Of a stretch of 63,507 nt of DNA, positions 35,613 to 44,456 are shown one piece after another. Origin of the DNA: CAZADS01 sp964483985. Lineage in GTDB: Bacteria; Pseudomonadota; Alphaproteobacteria; Thalassobaculales; Thalassobaculaceae. A model generated the notes under the pieces. That model saw nothing but the letters and a program-made list of their open reading frames with translations. It had not been told where the DNA came from and did not search any database. Numbering within the stretch: position 1 is the stretch's first letter; each line of letters starts with the position of its first letter. The stretch spans positions 1-63,507 of the forward strand of contig CAZADS010000104.1 of the NCBI GenBank assembly GCA_964483985.1. Direction: 5' to 3'. The translations under genes and the position numbers were made by a program.

Positions 35613-37121
35613 ATGCATACTAAACCAAAAACATCACCAACGACTGAATCCTTAGATTCTAATATGTCCGATCGAGACGGAAAAATTTCAATCGCTTGGA
35701 TTTTGATCGTTATAACCATTATAGCCGCTGTGTTTCGAATTTCTGCGTCGGCATTATCTGATCTTGGATTCCATGGTGATGAGGCTCAGTACTGGTCTTG
35801 GAGCCAAAATCTCGACTGGGGTTATTTCACCAAGCCACCTATGATCGCTTGGATTATTGGAATTACAAATTCCGTGTGCGGTGACGCTGAATGGTGCGCT
35901 CGCTCCAGCTCAGCACTTATGCATTCTGTGACAAGTCTCTTATGTGCGCTTATCGCGGGTCATATTTATAATAAAAAGGCTGGTTTCTGGGCTGGGATTT
36001 TGTTTTTGACCCTCCCAGCAGTTTCGTTCTCTAGCTCCATCATTTCCACTGATGTACCACTACTTTTTTTCTGGGCCTTAGCTCTATATTCTATCCTTCA
36101 GGTATTTAAGAAAAAATCTTACCTCTGGGCAGTATTGCTGGGCCTATCCATAGGTCTTGGATTCTTGAGCAAATATGCGATGGGGTATTTCCTAGTTTGT
36201 ACGATTTGCCATTGCATTTTTTTTAAAGAACATCGCTGGTTTTGGAAAAGTCCTCAGATATTCATTGCGCTTTCTGTTGGATGCATAGTGTTTAGCCCAA
36301 ATGTTATTTGGAATGTATCCCAAAATTGGGTGACAGTGACCCACATCGCCGATAATGCTAATTTTATTGGCAATCTCTTTAACATAAACGAACTTCTCTA
36401 TTTTCTATTGGGACAAATAGGCGTTTTTGGCCCATTCCTTTTTGGAATATTGTTATGCACAATCATCTCATTTTCAAAGCAAAAGACTAGCCACGGTGAC
36501 AATTTACTCCTTAGTTACGCAGTTCCAATACTTATCATAATTACTATTCAAGCCTTCATATCTCGAGCTAATGCGAATTGGGCCGCAACGGCCTATATTG
36601 CTGCAACCGTGTTGGTAGCGGGTTATCTAACTCGGCGATCCATGCTTTGGATTGCTAAATTATCTCTTGTAATCCATTGTATGGTGGCGATTACTATGGC
36701 CGCATATTTTTTGGATTCGCCTCACCTAAAACTTCCGTTAAAAAGCGATCCTCTGCGGAAACTAAGGGGGTGGCAAGAAACATCTAATCAAGTCATTCGA
36801 GCCATGAGGGATAACCCAGACCGAATACTTTTAATGGATGATCGAAAAACTATGGCTTCTCTTATTTATGGAATGCGACACCACCCTTGGCGTCCACTCA
36901 TTTGGGATTACGACGGACTCCCGAATCACCATTATGAATTAACAGCTCGGTATTTCCCAAAACCTAAAGACCGAATTTTATTGGTCGCAAAGTGGAAAAA
37001 TCCGCATCCAATTTTAGAAAGATTTTCTAGTGTTTCTTTCATTGGGAAAATTAATATCCCTTTAGGAGCAGGCAGAGCACGAGAACTTTATCTATATAAC
37101 CTGGCTGATTATGCTGAATAA
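35613..37121 (+). CDS. glycosyltransferase family 39 membrane protein (ArnT-like)
   Basis: This polytopic inner-membrane glycosyltransferase of the ArnT/PMT (GT39/GT83) type transfers a sugar from a polyprenyl-phosphate donor to lipid A, a lipid or a protein on the periplasmic face. After the first helix comes Phe-His-Gly-Asp-Glu-Ala-Gln-Tyr-Trp at about 54-62, the acidic pair being the expected metal/catalytic site. Next is Tyr-Phe-Thr-Lys-Pro-Pro. Some ten hydrophobic segments follow, then a soluble C-terminal domain. The frame opens at TTG 35601; I start at ATG 35613 (502 residues). It is followed closely by a PAP2 phosphatase, a common partnership in lipid A or undecaprenyl-phosphate metabolism. 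Confidence 0.85.
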   Translation: MHTKPKTSPTTESLDSNMSDRDGKISIAWILIVITIIAAVFRISASALSDLGFHGDEAQYWSWSQNLDWGYFTKPPMIAWIIGITNSVCGDAEWCARSSSALMHSVTSLLCALIAGHIYNKKAGFWAGILFLTLPAVSFSSSIISTDVPLLFFWALALYSILQVFKKKSYLWAVLLGLSIGLGFLSKYAMGYFLVCTICHCIFFKEHRWFWKSPQIFIALSVGCIVFSPNVIWNVSQNWVTVTHIADNANFIGNLFNINELLYFLLGQIGVFGPFLFGILLCTIISFSKQKTSHGDNLLLSYAVPILIIITIQAFISRANANWAATAYIAATVLVAGYLTRRSMLWIAKLSLVIHCMVAITMAAYFLDSPHLKLPLKSDPLRKLRGWQETSNQVIRAMRDNPDRILLMDDRKTMASLIYGMRHHPWRPLIWDYDGLPNHHYELTARYFPKPKDRILLVAKWKNPHPILERFSSVSFIGKINIPLGAGRARELYLYNLADYAE

Positions 37122-37143
37122 CTTCATAAATAGAGAGCTTTGG

Positions 37144-37821
37144 ATGAAGTCCTTAATGTTGCAAACTGTTATAACAACAACAATTTTGATCTCTATCTGC
37201 TTTATAATTTGGCCCGAAATTGACTTATGGGCAGCACACTTATTCTATAATAGAGAACTCGGTTTTGTACTACGAGGCTCCTCTCTAAATCAGTTTACAG
37301 ATGAATGGATTAGACCAGGAGCAAAAAATTTCGTGCTCATGATGATGACGCTTGCTTGTGTAAGTCTGGCCTCACGTGGGCGACTTTTAGCTTGGCCCCC
37401 CAGACAGATCGCTTTTGTCGCACTCACCTTCGCCGTTGGACCAGGCCTCATTGTCAATGCCCTTCTAAAACAATATGTCGGACGAGCTCGACCCAAATAC
37501 CTCATAGAATTTGGAGGAGATAAGGATTTTAGTTACGCTTATTTTCCATCCGACCAATGTGTTCAAAATTGTTCGTTTGTTTCCGGTGATGTGGCGTTTG
37601 TGATTGGGTTTGTCACACTGGCAGTTTTTTTAACCGGAATTTGGAGGATACTCGCCTTTATCAGCATCTTTTTATTAGGCATGATCACTGCATTCTATAG
37701 AATGGGTACTGGAGCTCATTTTATGAGTGATACAATATTGGCAGCGTTATTTACGGTTATTGTAGCGATAGTTTGCTATAATATTACGATTGGTTCTAAA
37801 GCTGACAAAAATATCAAATGA
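37144..37821 (+). CDS. PAP2-family membrane phosphatase (lipid A/undecaprenyl type)
   Basis: This membrane phosphatase of the PAP2 superfamily removes phosphate from lipid A, undecaprenyl pyrophosphate or phosphatidylglycerol phosphate at the periplasmic face. The three motifs are present: Lys-Gln-Tyr-Val-Gly-Arg-Ala-Arg-Pro, Ser-Phe-Val-Ser-Gly-Asp-Val (Asp where PSGH members have His), and Tyr-Arg-Met-Gly-Thr-Gly-Ala-His-Phe-Met-Ser-Asp. The Ser-Gly-Asp variant occurs in LpxE/LpxF-like groups. The frame is open from 37111, overlapping GT39. The ATG at 37144 has GAGAG six bases upstream and leaves a neat N-terminal helix, so I prefer it (225 residues). Confidence 0.85.
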   Translation: MKSLMLQTVITTTILISICFIIWPEIDLWAAHLFYNRELGFVLRGSSLNQFTDEWIRPGAKNFVLMMMTLACVSLASRGRLLAWPPRQIAFVALTFAVGPGLIVNALLKQYVGRARPKYLIEFGGDKDFSYAYFPSDQCVQNCSFVSGDVAFVIGFVTLAVFLTGIWRILAFISIFLLGMITAFYRMGTGAHFMSDTILAALFTVIVAIVCYNITIGSKADKNIK

Positions 37822-37850
37822 AATTCTATTTCAACATTGCTGTAGCCATT

Positions 37851-38840
37851 TTAGACTGAAACATCAGAATCGCAGTTTGAAGTATAATTAATTAATTTCT
37901 CTCCATCCGATCGGGTGCACGCCCAAATTAACCCGCCAATGACTGCTGCTATAGCTATAGATAGCCCCCAAATAATGGAAGCCACGAGAGCTGTCTCTTT
38001 ATCAATACTGATCAAGGAAAAAAGTATAACGACTGTTCCCTCACGAACTCCCCAACCAGCGATAGATACAGGGATAAGTTGGGCCAAAATAATGATTGGA
38101 AGAAAACCCAAGATGACAATATAGTCAACGGTAATTCCAACAGCGAAAGTTGAAAACCATAGACACATAGCGCTAATGATATGAATACTGTAGCTTATCA
38201 ATAGAATTATTATGGAACTTAATGTTGCACGCAGCAAAACACTCGCTTCCTTAAAAAATTCAACCAACCAATCCAATCCAATCCAATTAGCCATCTTCTC
38301 CGATACCATTTTTCCGGACCATATTCCGGTTAATAGGATTAGTATTAAGAAAACCGGTAATGCTCTAATTAGATTTCTTGGCCAATCGGGCGGAGCGTAG
38401 ATACTGATAACCACGCCTGTAAATATCATCAGAGTCAAAAGTGATAACAAGCCGGCAACGCGATCAAGGACTACTGATCGAACTGCCCGACCAATCGATA
38501 ACCCATGCGGTTTGGCTAGCCCAATACGGACCAAATCTCCTCCAATAGATATTGGTAGGACTTGGTTGCAAAACATCCCAGCCAACATTATACGAAGCGT
38601 CGTCCAACGGTTGATGAACTCTCCGGTGCTATCTCCGATAAGATGCCATCTGAAACCTGCAAGCACCATTTGGAGAAACGCTAATACGACAATCATCAGC
38701 ACAATCCAGTGATTAGCCTTTGAAAAATTGGCTAAAATCTTGCTAAAATCCAGTCCTAGAAAAATTAATGTTATAATCACCAGACTAGCAATCAATTTTA
38801 AAACTTGAAAAAAACGAGACCGAATTTGATTCGAAATCAT
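37851..38840 (-). CDS. UPF0104/lysylphosphatidylglycerol-synthase-TM-like membrane protein
   Basis: This integral membrane protein of 329 residues has about eight helices and resembles the flippase-like domain of MprF/AglD (UPF0104). Recognisable parts are the N-terminal Asn-His-Trp helix start, Leu-Pro-Ile-Ser-Ile-Gly-Gly-Asp-Leu-Val-Arg, and Ser-Ile-Ala-Gly-Trp-Gly-Val-Arg-Glu-Gly in the second half. Such proteins take part in lipid or glycolipid translocation, but their exact chemistry varies. It converges with the PAP2 gene and precedes the nucleotide-sugar dehydrogenase end by 149 bases. It fits the envelope theme of this part of the window. Confidence 0.85.
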   Translation of the reverse strand: MISNQIRSRFFQVLKLIASLVIITLIFLGLDFSKILANFSKANHWIVLMIVVLAFLQMVLAGFRWHLIGDSTGEFINRWTTLRIMLAGMFCNQVLPISIGGDLVRIGLAKPHGLSIGRAVRSVVLDRVAGLLSLLTLMIFTGVVISIYAPPDWPRNLIRALPVFLILILLTGIWSGKMVSEKMANWIGLDWLVEFFKEASVLLRATLSSIIILLISYSIHIISAMCLWFSTFAVGITVDYIVILGFLPIIILAQLIPVSIAGWGVREGTVVILFSLISIDKETALVASIIWGLSIAIAAVIGGLIWACTRSDGEKLINYTSNCDSDVSV

Positions 38841-38989
38841 TTAAAGTCTACTCAAAAAAGATCGGCATTAATCTAGTTTTATCATCGCAAGCCAAAGTAC
38901 CTATCCCTTCCAAACTTCTGACCGAGCATTTTAAACCTGATCAGCCTAATATTCTCTTATGTTAAGAACAATGCATTTTGGACACTCCA

Positions 38990-40273
38990 TTATAAACTCC
39001 AGTAACGAAGTGAGTCTGGTACTGAGCTAGGATCTATAGCAGATTTAATATCCAATAAAACGCCATTAGACTTTAATTTACCAAATAACTGATCGGAAGT
39101 TTGAGTTAAATAAAATTTATGAGGGACAATTATTAACAACGCATCAAGTTCCAATACCTCATCCCATGGCGAGAGATCTATTTGATATTCATCCTTTAAT
39201 TTTTGCGCCTCTATATGCGGGTCGTGAGCCAGCACCCGCGCCCCGAAATTCATTAAGGAATGAACTATTTTAGGCGATTGACTATTCCTTAAATCCGAAA
39301 CATTTTCCTTAAAAGTCAATCCTAAAACGCCAATCCGAGCTTCCCTTATAGAGACTCCCGTCTGTAAAACGAGACTTAGAGTGCGTTGAGCCACGTGGTC
39401 TGAGAGGCCGTCATTAAGCCGGCGAGCCGCACGAATCACCTCAGGATAATATCCTAGTTCCTCTGCCTTCGATATCAAATAATAAGGGTCAATACCGACA
39501 CAATGACCACCCACCAAGCCAGGTGTAAAATGCTGGAAATTCCACTTTGTAGCTGCAGCTTCAATCACATCTGCTGTTCTTATTTCCATACGGTCGAATA
39601 TAAATGAGAGCTCGTTCATCAGAGCGATATTGAGATCGCGTTGCACGTTCTCGACAACCTTAGCCGCTTCAGCTATTTTAATAGATGGAGCTCTAAACAA
39701 ACCGGCTTTTACAATGGGTTCATATATTTCGACTAATCTATTCAGTGTTTCTGAATCTTGACCAGAAACTATTTTAACCACCTTTTCTAGAGTATTTTCC
39801 TCGTCGCCAGGATTTATCCTTTCTGGAGAATAGCCTAAGCAAAAGTCTGATCCTTGTTTCAAACCTGATAAGGTTTCAATCCACGGGCCACAAGCTTCTT
39901 CTGTAACTCCTGGATAAACCGTCGACTCTAAAATCACTAAATTGCCGTAATCAATCACCTTGGCAATATCTTGGCACGCCGTCTGCAGCAGACTAAGGTC
40001 GGGACGACGATTAGAATCAATGGGCGTTGGAACGGTGATTATATATACATTGGCATTTTTAAGTTCCATTAAATCATTAGTAAATACAAGCGTAGATGGC
40101 AAGGTAATAGGGTATCTATCCGATAGATTCCTGTCTACGCCCTTTTTTAAATCGCCAATCCGCGATCTATCTTTATCATATGCAAAAACATTTTTATGAT
40201 AACGAGCAAGTCCTGCTGCCAGCGTCAAACCAACATAACCTACACCAATTACTGCAATGACATTTTCGGTCAC
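38990..40273 (-). CDS. UDP-sugar 6-dehydrogenase (WecC/WbpA family)
   Basis: This nucleotide-sugar dehydrogenase oxidises the C6 hydroxyl of a UDP-hexose(amine) to a uronic acid in two NAD-linked steps. The Rossmann motif Gly-Val-Gly-Tyr-Val-Gly-Leu-Thr is at 7-14. The catalytic cysteine is in Gly-Gly-His-Cys-Val-Gly-Ile-Asp-Pro-Tyr at about 254-263. The central Glu-Ser-Thr-Val-Tyr-Pro-Gly-Val-Thr-Glu motif favours the UDP-GlcNAc/ManNAc branch (WbpA, WecC, TviB) over UDP-glucose. Translation starts at a GTG at 40273. It is divergent from the surface-sugar cassette across 171 bases and is the probable first step of it. Confidence 0.9.
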   Translation of the reverse strand: MTENVIAVIGVGYVGLTLAAGLARYHKNVFAYDKDRSRIGDLKKGVDRNLSDRYPITLPSTLVFTNDLMELKNANVYIITVPTPIDSNRRPDLSLLQTACQDIAKVIDYGNLVILESTVYPGVTEEACGPWIETLSGLKQGSDFCLGYSPERINPGDEENTLEKVVKIVSGQDSETLNRLVEIYEPIVKAGLFRAPSIKIAEAAKVVENVQRDLNIALMNELSFIFDRMEIRTADVIEAAATKWNFQHFTPGLVGGHCVGIDPYYLISKAEELGYYPEVIRAARRLNDGLSDHVAQRTLSLVLQTGVSIREARIGVLGLTFKENVSDLRNSQSPKIVHSLMNFGARVLAHDPHIEAQKLKDEYQIDLSPWDEVLELDALLIIVPHKFYLTQTSDQLFGKLKSNGVLLDIKSAIDPSSVPDSLRYWSL

Positions 40274-40444
40274 TGTTGTAGTTTACCTTCCATTTATTTA
40301 CGAATTAAGCTCCGACATTGGACAGCAGCATTACCAAATGTCAATCCAACTAACTAATATGTTCTTATTATATAAATAAAAACAGCAATATAGTGTAAAC
40401 TGGTTTATTAAAATTTAAAGTCACACTGGGTCCTAGGAGTATCT

Positions 40445-41470
40445 ATGCAAATAGGAAATGTTGACAGCAAGGATAACGTGATTGTCGTTGCTGAAATTGG
40501 TAATAATCACGAAGGGTCAATTGAAGTAGCAAGAGAGTTGATAGACCGTGCTGCGGAGACTGGGGTCGATGCTGTTAAATTCCAAACCTATCGTACTGAG
40601 ACCTTTGTAGCTCCAACTCAAAAGGAACGGTACCAACGGATGAAAAACTTTGAGTTGTCTAATGAAAACTTTTTAGAACTGTCAGATCGGGCTCATCAAC
40701 ACAGTCTCAAATTTATTTCCACACCACTTGATTTACAAAGTGCGTTTTTTTTAGACAAAATTGTGGACGCGATCAAAATATCATCGGGGGACAACACATT
40801 TTATCCTTTGATTGAATACGCTGCCTCAACAGATAAACCTTTGATTATTTCTACGGGATTTGCTAGCGAATCTAAAATTCGTTTTACGACCGCCTTGGTT
40901 GAGAATATTCGAATGGCGGACAAAAGAAACCTCAATCTCGCCCTTCTTCACTGCGTATCTGCCTATCCCGTAGCCATTAAAGATGCAAATCTAGCTGCTA
41001 TACAAAGGCTAAAAAAATATTTCGGCCAAAAAGCAACTATCGGTTATTCGGATCATACGCTTGGTATTCAAGCGGCTACCCTAGCGATAAGCGCTGGAGC
41101 AAGGATCATAGAAAAACATTTCACCCTCGATTTAAATTATTCGAAATTTCGGGATCATCAATTATCAGCCGATCCGCCGATGATGAAGCAATTAGTGGAC
41201 GGTGTACGGGAGGCTGAAATATTACTTGGCGATGGCAATCTGACAGCAAGAAAGATTGAAAAAGAGAGTGAAATACCGGTTCGCCGTTCCATTGCCGCTG
41301 CTCAAGATCTCGATGCTGGTATCACGATTAAAATGTCTGACCTGATGTGGATCCGGCCTGGTGAAGGTTATGCCCCTGGTTCAGAACATCAAATTTTAGG
41401 GAAAACGCTTGCACGACCAATGCAAACCGGAGAGTTATTTACAAAAGAAATTTTTGACTCTGAGAATTAA
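40445..41470 (+). CDS. sialic-acid-synthase family protein (NeuB/PseI/SpsE type)
   Basis: This member of the N-acetylneuraminate/pseudaminate/legionaminate synthase family condenses phosphoenolpyruvate with a hexosamine derivative to a nine-carbon acid. Its motifs are Ala-Glu-Ile-Gly-Asn-Asn-His-Glu-Gly-Ser at 16-25, Leu-His-Cys-Val-Ser-Ala-Tyr-Pro, Gly-Tyr-Ser-Asp-His-Thr-Leu-Gly and Glu-Lys-His-Phe-Thr-Leu. They are followed by a C-terminal SAF domain (about 275-341). The length of 341 is standard. AGGAG precedes the ATG. It opens a plus-strand run of close-packed genes. A CMP-sugar synthetase and a UDP-GlcNAc hydrolysing epimerase, normal partners, are not in the window. Confidence 0.9.
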   Translation: MQIGNVDSKDNVIVVAEIGNNHEGSIEVARELIDRAAETGVDAVKFQTYRTETFVAPTQKERYQRMKNFELSNENFLELSDRAHQHSLKFISTPLDLQSAFFLDKIVDAIKISSGDNTFYPLIEYAASTDKPLIISTGFASESKIRFTTALVENIRMADKRNLNLALLHCVSAYPVAIKDANLAAIQRLKKYFGQKATIGYSDHTLGIQAATLAISAGARIIEKHFTLDLNYSKFRDHQLSADPPMMKQLVDGVREAEILLGDGNLTARKIEKESEIPVRRSIAAAQDLDAGITIKMSDLMWIRPGEGYAPGSEHQILGKTLARPMQTGELFTKEIFDSEN

Positions 41471-41493
41471 CAACTAATTGAGAGCCTAAAAAT

Positions 41494-43326
41494 ATGTGCG
41501 GTATTGCCGGAGCAATAGGTCCGAGGAACATACCGGTCGACCGGATAAAAAGGACTCAATATCTAATGCGATTCCGAGGTCCCAACGGAACAAGTTCACA
41601 TACGCAAAAGGTGGCTCGGAATATTGTGACTATGCTGTTTTCTCGACTAGCAATTATTGACCCCAGTCCAAGATCGATGCAGCCATTCACAAGAGGAAAC
41701 CTTTCAATCGTCACAAACGGAGAACTATACAACTACATCGAGTTAAGACGGCAACTGGAAGGTCTAGGGCACCAGTTCATTACAGAGTCAGATACAGAGG
41801 TTATGCTTGCATCATGGGAGCAATGGGGTGGAAAAGCGCTAGATCGCATGGAAGGGATGTGGGCCTTCGCTTTGATAGATTCTAATTCTGACCAACTTAT
41901 TTTATGCCGAGATCGGTTTGGAGAAAAACCCCTCTATCTTTGGCGATTGGGTGATACATTATATTTTGGTTCAGAACCGAAGTTCTTAGCTGCTTTAGCC
42001 GGCCATAAACCAGATATCAACATCCATCAAATTCAGCGATTTTTGGTTAATGGGTACAAATCTCTCTATAAGAAGCCCAGGACATTTTTTTCCAATATTT
42101 TCGAGGTTCCACCAGCCCATTTTATGTCAGTACAAGCGCCAAATCATATAAAGTCCAACCGATATTGGAAACTAAACTATTTTCCAAAACCGATGAGTGA
42201 GGATGATGCTCGCCAAGGCACATATGAGCGCCTGTTGACCGCTATGGAAATACGCCTTCGAGCCGATGTTCCCGTCGCCTTTTGTATGTCAGGTGGAATT
42301 GATTCCACTACTTTGTCGGGCATTGCCTGTAAGAAATTTAATCATGATCTACATGTATTTTCGATTCTTGACAAAGACGAACGTTACGACGAATTAGCAA
42401 ATATCGAAGCCCAGATAGCATTTCTCGGTTGTAATATTCATAAAGTCAATGCAAGTCCAGAAGGGTTTTTTGACCGGATGGAAGATCTCGTGAGCTACCA
42501 CGATATGCCGGTGGTAACATTGACGTACTACCTTCATTCCTTTCTTTCTGAGGCAATTTCCAACGCTGGATATAGGGTAGCAATTTCCGGTTCCGCGGCC
42601 GATGAAATTTTTTCCGGTTATTATGATCATTACGCCTTTTGGCTTGCGGAGATGAAAAATCAACCTAATTTGCACGTACTGTTAGATGACTGGAAAAATA
42701 GCTATGGAACTTATGTTCAAAATCCAATTTTAAAAGACCCGATGGTTTTTATAAAAACACCGAGTGAACGAGCTCATATCTATCTCAATTCGGAAACTTT
42801 TACGCAATGGCTCAAAGTGCCATTCCACGAACCTTTTGCAGAAACAAAATATGTGAAAAGTATTTTGAGAAATCGAATGTTGAATGAACTTTTTCACGAA
42901 ACTATTCCCGTCATCCTTCACGAAGATGACAGAAATTCAATGCGTTATTCAGTGGAAAACCGTTCTCCTTATTTAGACAAGGGGCTGATAGAATTTTTAT
43001 TTAGTGTTCCAAGCAAATATTTAATTAAAGATGGTTTTCCTAAGTATCTGTTAAGGGCAGCTGGTGAAAATTTGGTAGCCGAATCCGTTCGTTGGGATAA
43101 ACGAAAGCGAGGGTTTAACGCCTCCATCGATACCCTTGTGAATAGATCTAATCCCGAAACCAAGGAAAGATTGCTTTCTGATAGCCCTATATTCGAAATT
43201 ATCCGCCGAGAGGCCATTGAAGATTTTTTAAAAGGAAGTATGCACGATAATAGTTTTTCCAAAAATCTATTCAGTTTTATCTCTTCAAAGTTATTTCTCG
43301 AACATTATCGTGATTGGATCCCATGA
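41494..43326 (+). CDS. asnB: glutamine-dependent asparagine-synthetase-like amidotransferase (AsnB/WbpS type)
   Basis: This two-domain enzyme has an N-terminal glutaminase with Cys2 as nucleophile (Met-Cys-Gly-Ile-Ala-Gly) and Cys-Arg-Asp-Arg-Phe-Gly-Glu-Lys-Pro-Leu-Tyr near residue 137. The synthetase domain has the PP-loop Ser-Gly-Gly-Ile-Asp-Ser at 266-271 and Ser-Gly-Ser-Ala-Ala-Asp-Glu-Ile-Phe-Ser-Gly-Tyr. The 610-residue size is normal. In surface-polysaccharide loci such enzymes amidate uronic acid carboxyls (WbpS is the known example) rather than making asparagine. The locus includes a 6-dehydrogenase, which favours that role. Its stop overlaps the next gene's ATG as ATGA, so it may also supply ammonia to that amidotransferase. 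Confidence 0.88.
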   Translation: MCGIAGAIGPRNIPVDRIKRTQYLMRFRGPNGTSSHTQKVARNIVTMLFSRLAIIDPSPRSMQPFTRGNLSIVTNGELYNYIELRRQLEGLGHQFITESDTEVMLASWEQWGGKALDRMEGMWAFALIDSNSDQLILCRDRFGEKPLYLWRLGDTLYFGSEPKFLAALAGHKPDINIHQIQRFLVNGYKSLYKKPRTFFSNIFEVPPAHFMSVQAPNHIKSNRYWKLNYFPKPMSEDDARQGTYERLLTAMEIRLRADVPVAFCMSGGIDSTTLSGIACKKFNHDLHVFSILDKDERYDELANIEAQIAFLGCNIHKVNASPEGFFDRMEDLVSYHDMPVVTLTYYLHSFLSEAISNAGYRVAISGSAADEIFSGYYDHYAFWLAEMKNQPNLHVLLDDWKNSYGTYVQNPILKDPMVFIKTPSERAHIYLNSETFTQWLKVPFHEPFAETKYVKSILRNRMLNELFHETIPVILHEDDRNSMRYSVENRSPYLDKGLIEFLFSVPSKYLIKDGFPKYLLRAAGENLVAESVRWDKRKRGFNASIDTLVNRSNPETKERLLSDSPIFEIIRREAIEDFLKGSMHDNSFSKNLFSFISSKLFLEHYRDWIP

Positions 43327-44456
43327 AATATTGTAGCAGATGCATTCTCCCAGACACCAGACCGGGCATTAGTTTAGACCAAGACGGCATATGCTCTGGT
43401 TGTAGAGGACATGAGGATAAAGAAAACAATATAAATTGGAATGAACGAAAATCTACTTTTCAAAAAATCGTCGATATCGCAAAAAGACAATGTTGCAACT
43501 ATGACTGTATAGTGCCCGTAAGCGGCGGCAAGGATAGTTGGTATCAAGTATTAAAATCCCAGGAATACGATCTAAAAGTACTTGGCATTACATGGAGAAC
43601 CCCAGGTCGAACAGCTGTCGGCCAACGAAACATACGCAATTTAATCAAAAACCTAAGAATTGATCATATTGAAGTAACAATTGACCCAGAAGTCGAACGC
43701 CGGTTTATGATAGCAGCATATGAAAAAGAAGGTGCAACAGGCCTTCCAATGCATATGGCCCTGTTTGCCATCCCACTACGGTTAGCTGTTCAAATGAGAA
43801 TTCCATTAATCATCTGGGGAGAAAATCCTCAATTAGAGTTCGGTGGTGATAAGCGGGATCGGATGGCCACTAACTTAAATATCGATTGGATAAACAAACA
43901 CGGAGTCACAAACAAAACGAGAAGGGAAGATTGGATTGGCAAGGAGCAACTTACGGATAAGGAACTTTCAGCTTATCGCCTCCCAAACGACATCGCTTTG
44001 CGAAAATTTTCACCAAAATCAATCTTTCTAGGATCTTTTTTTAAATGGAACTCGTTCGATAATTTTAAAATTTCCTCAAAACATGGTTTCGAAAGCAACC
44101 AGAACGATTTGAAAACTGGGATATGGCATTTCGCGGATATTGACTGTGATTTCATTGCTCTGCACCATTTTTTAAAATGGTACAAATTTGGATTTACACG
44201 CAGTTTTGACAATCTATCTCTACAAATTCGTTACGGGCTCACCAGCAGAGATGAAGCTATAGAAACCCTATATAAAATCGGCTTTGATATTCCTAAAGAA
44301 AGCATCCACCAGTTTTGTCAATTCGCGAATAAGCCGAAAGCATGGTTCTGGGATACCGCTGAAAAATTCAGAAATCGAAAAATCTGGAATCACGACGGAA
44401 ACGTATGGCATATGCCAGATTTTCTCGTCTCCAATTGGAATTGGGTCGACCAATGA
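43323..44456 (+). CDS. N-acetyl-sugar amidotransferase (PseA/WbpG family)
   Basis: This PP-loop ATPase of the WbpG/PseA/LnmX type converts an N-acetyl group on a nucleotide or nonulosonic sugar to an acetamidino group. A zinc-type cysteine set lies at 4, 7, 24 and 27 (Tyr-Cys-Ser-Arg-Cys and Ile-Cys-Ser-Gly-Cys). The PP-loop Ser-Gly-Gly-Lys-Asp-Ser is at 67-72. Typical WbpG works with HisH- and HisF-like partners that deliver ammonia; neither is present here. The ATG at 43323 overlaps the asnB stop (ATGA), and its own stop overlaps the next gene the same way. This suggests that the adjacent glutaminase-containing AsnB protein could replace HisH/HisF. The length of 377 is normal. Confidence 0.88.
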   Translation: MKYCSRCILPDTRPGISLDQDGICSGCRGHEDKENNINWNERKSTFQKIVDIAKRQCCNYDCIVPVSGGKDSWYQVLKSQEYDLKVLGITWRTPGRTAVGQRNIRNLIKNLRIDHIEVTIDPEVERRFMIAAYEKEGATGLPMHMALFAIPLRLAVQMRIPLIIWGENPQLEFGGDKRDRMATNLNIDWINKHGVTNKTRREDWIGKEQLTDKELSAYRLPNDIALRKFSPKSIFLGSFFKWNSFDNFKISSKHGFESNQNDLKTGIWHFADIDCDFIALHHFLKWYKFGFTRSFDNLSLQIRYGLTSRDEAIETLYKIGFDIPKESIHQFCQFANKPKAWFWDTAEKFRNRKIWNHDGNVWHMPDFLVSNWNWVDQ

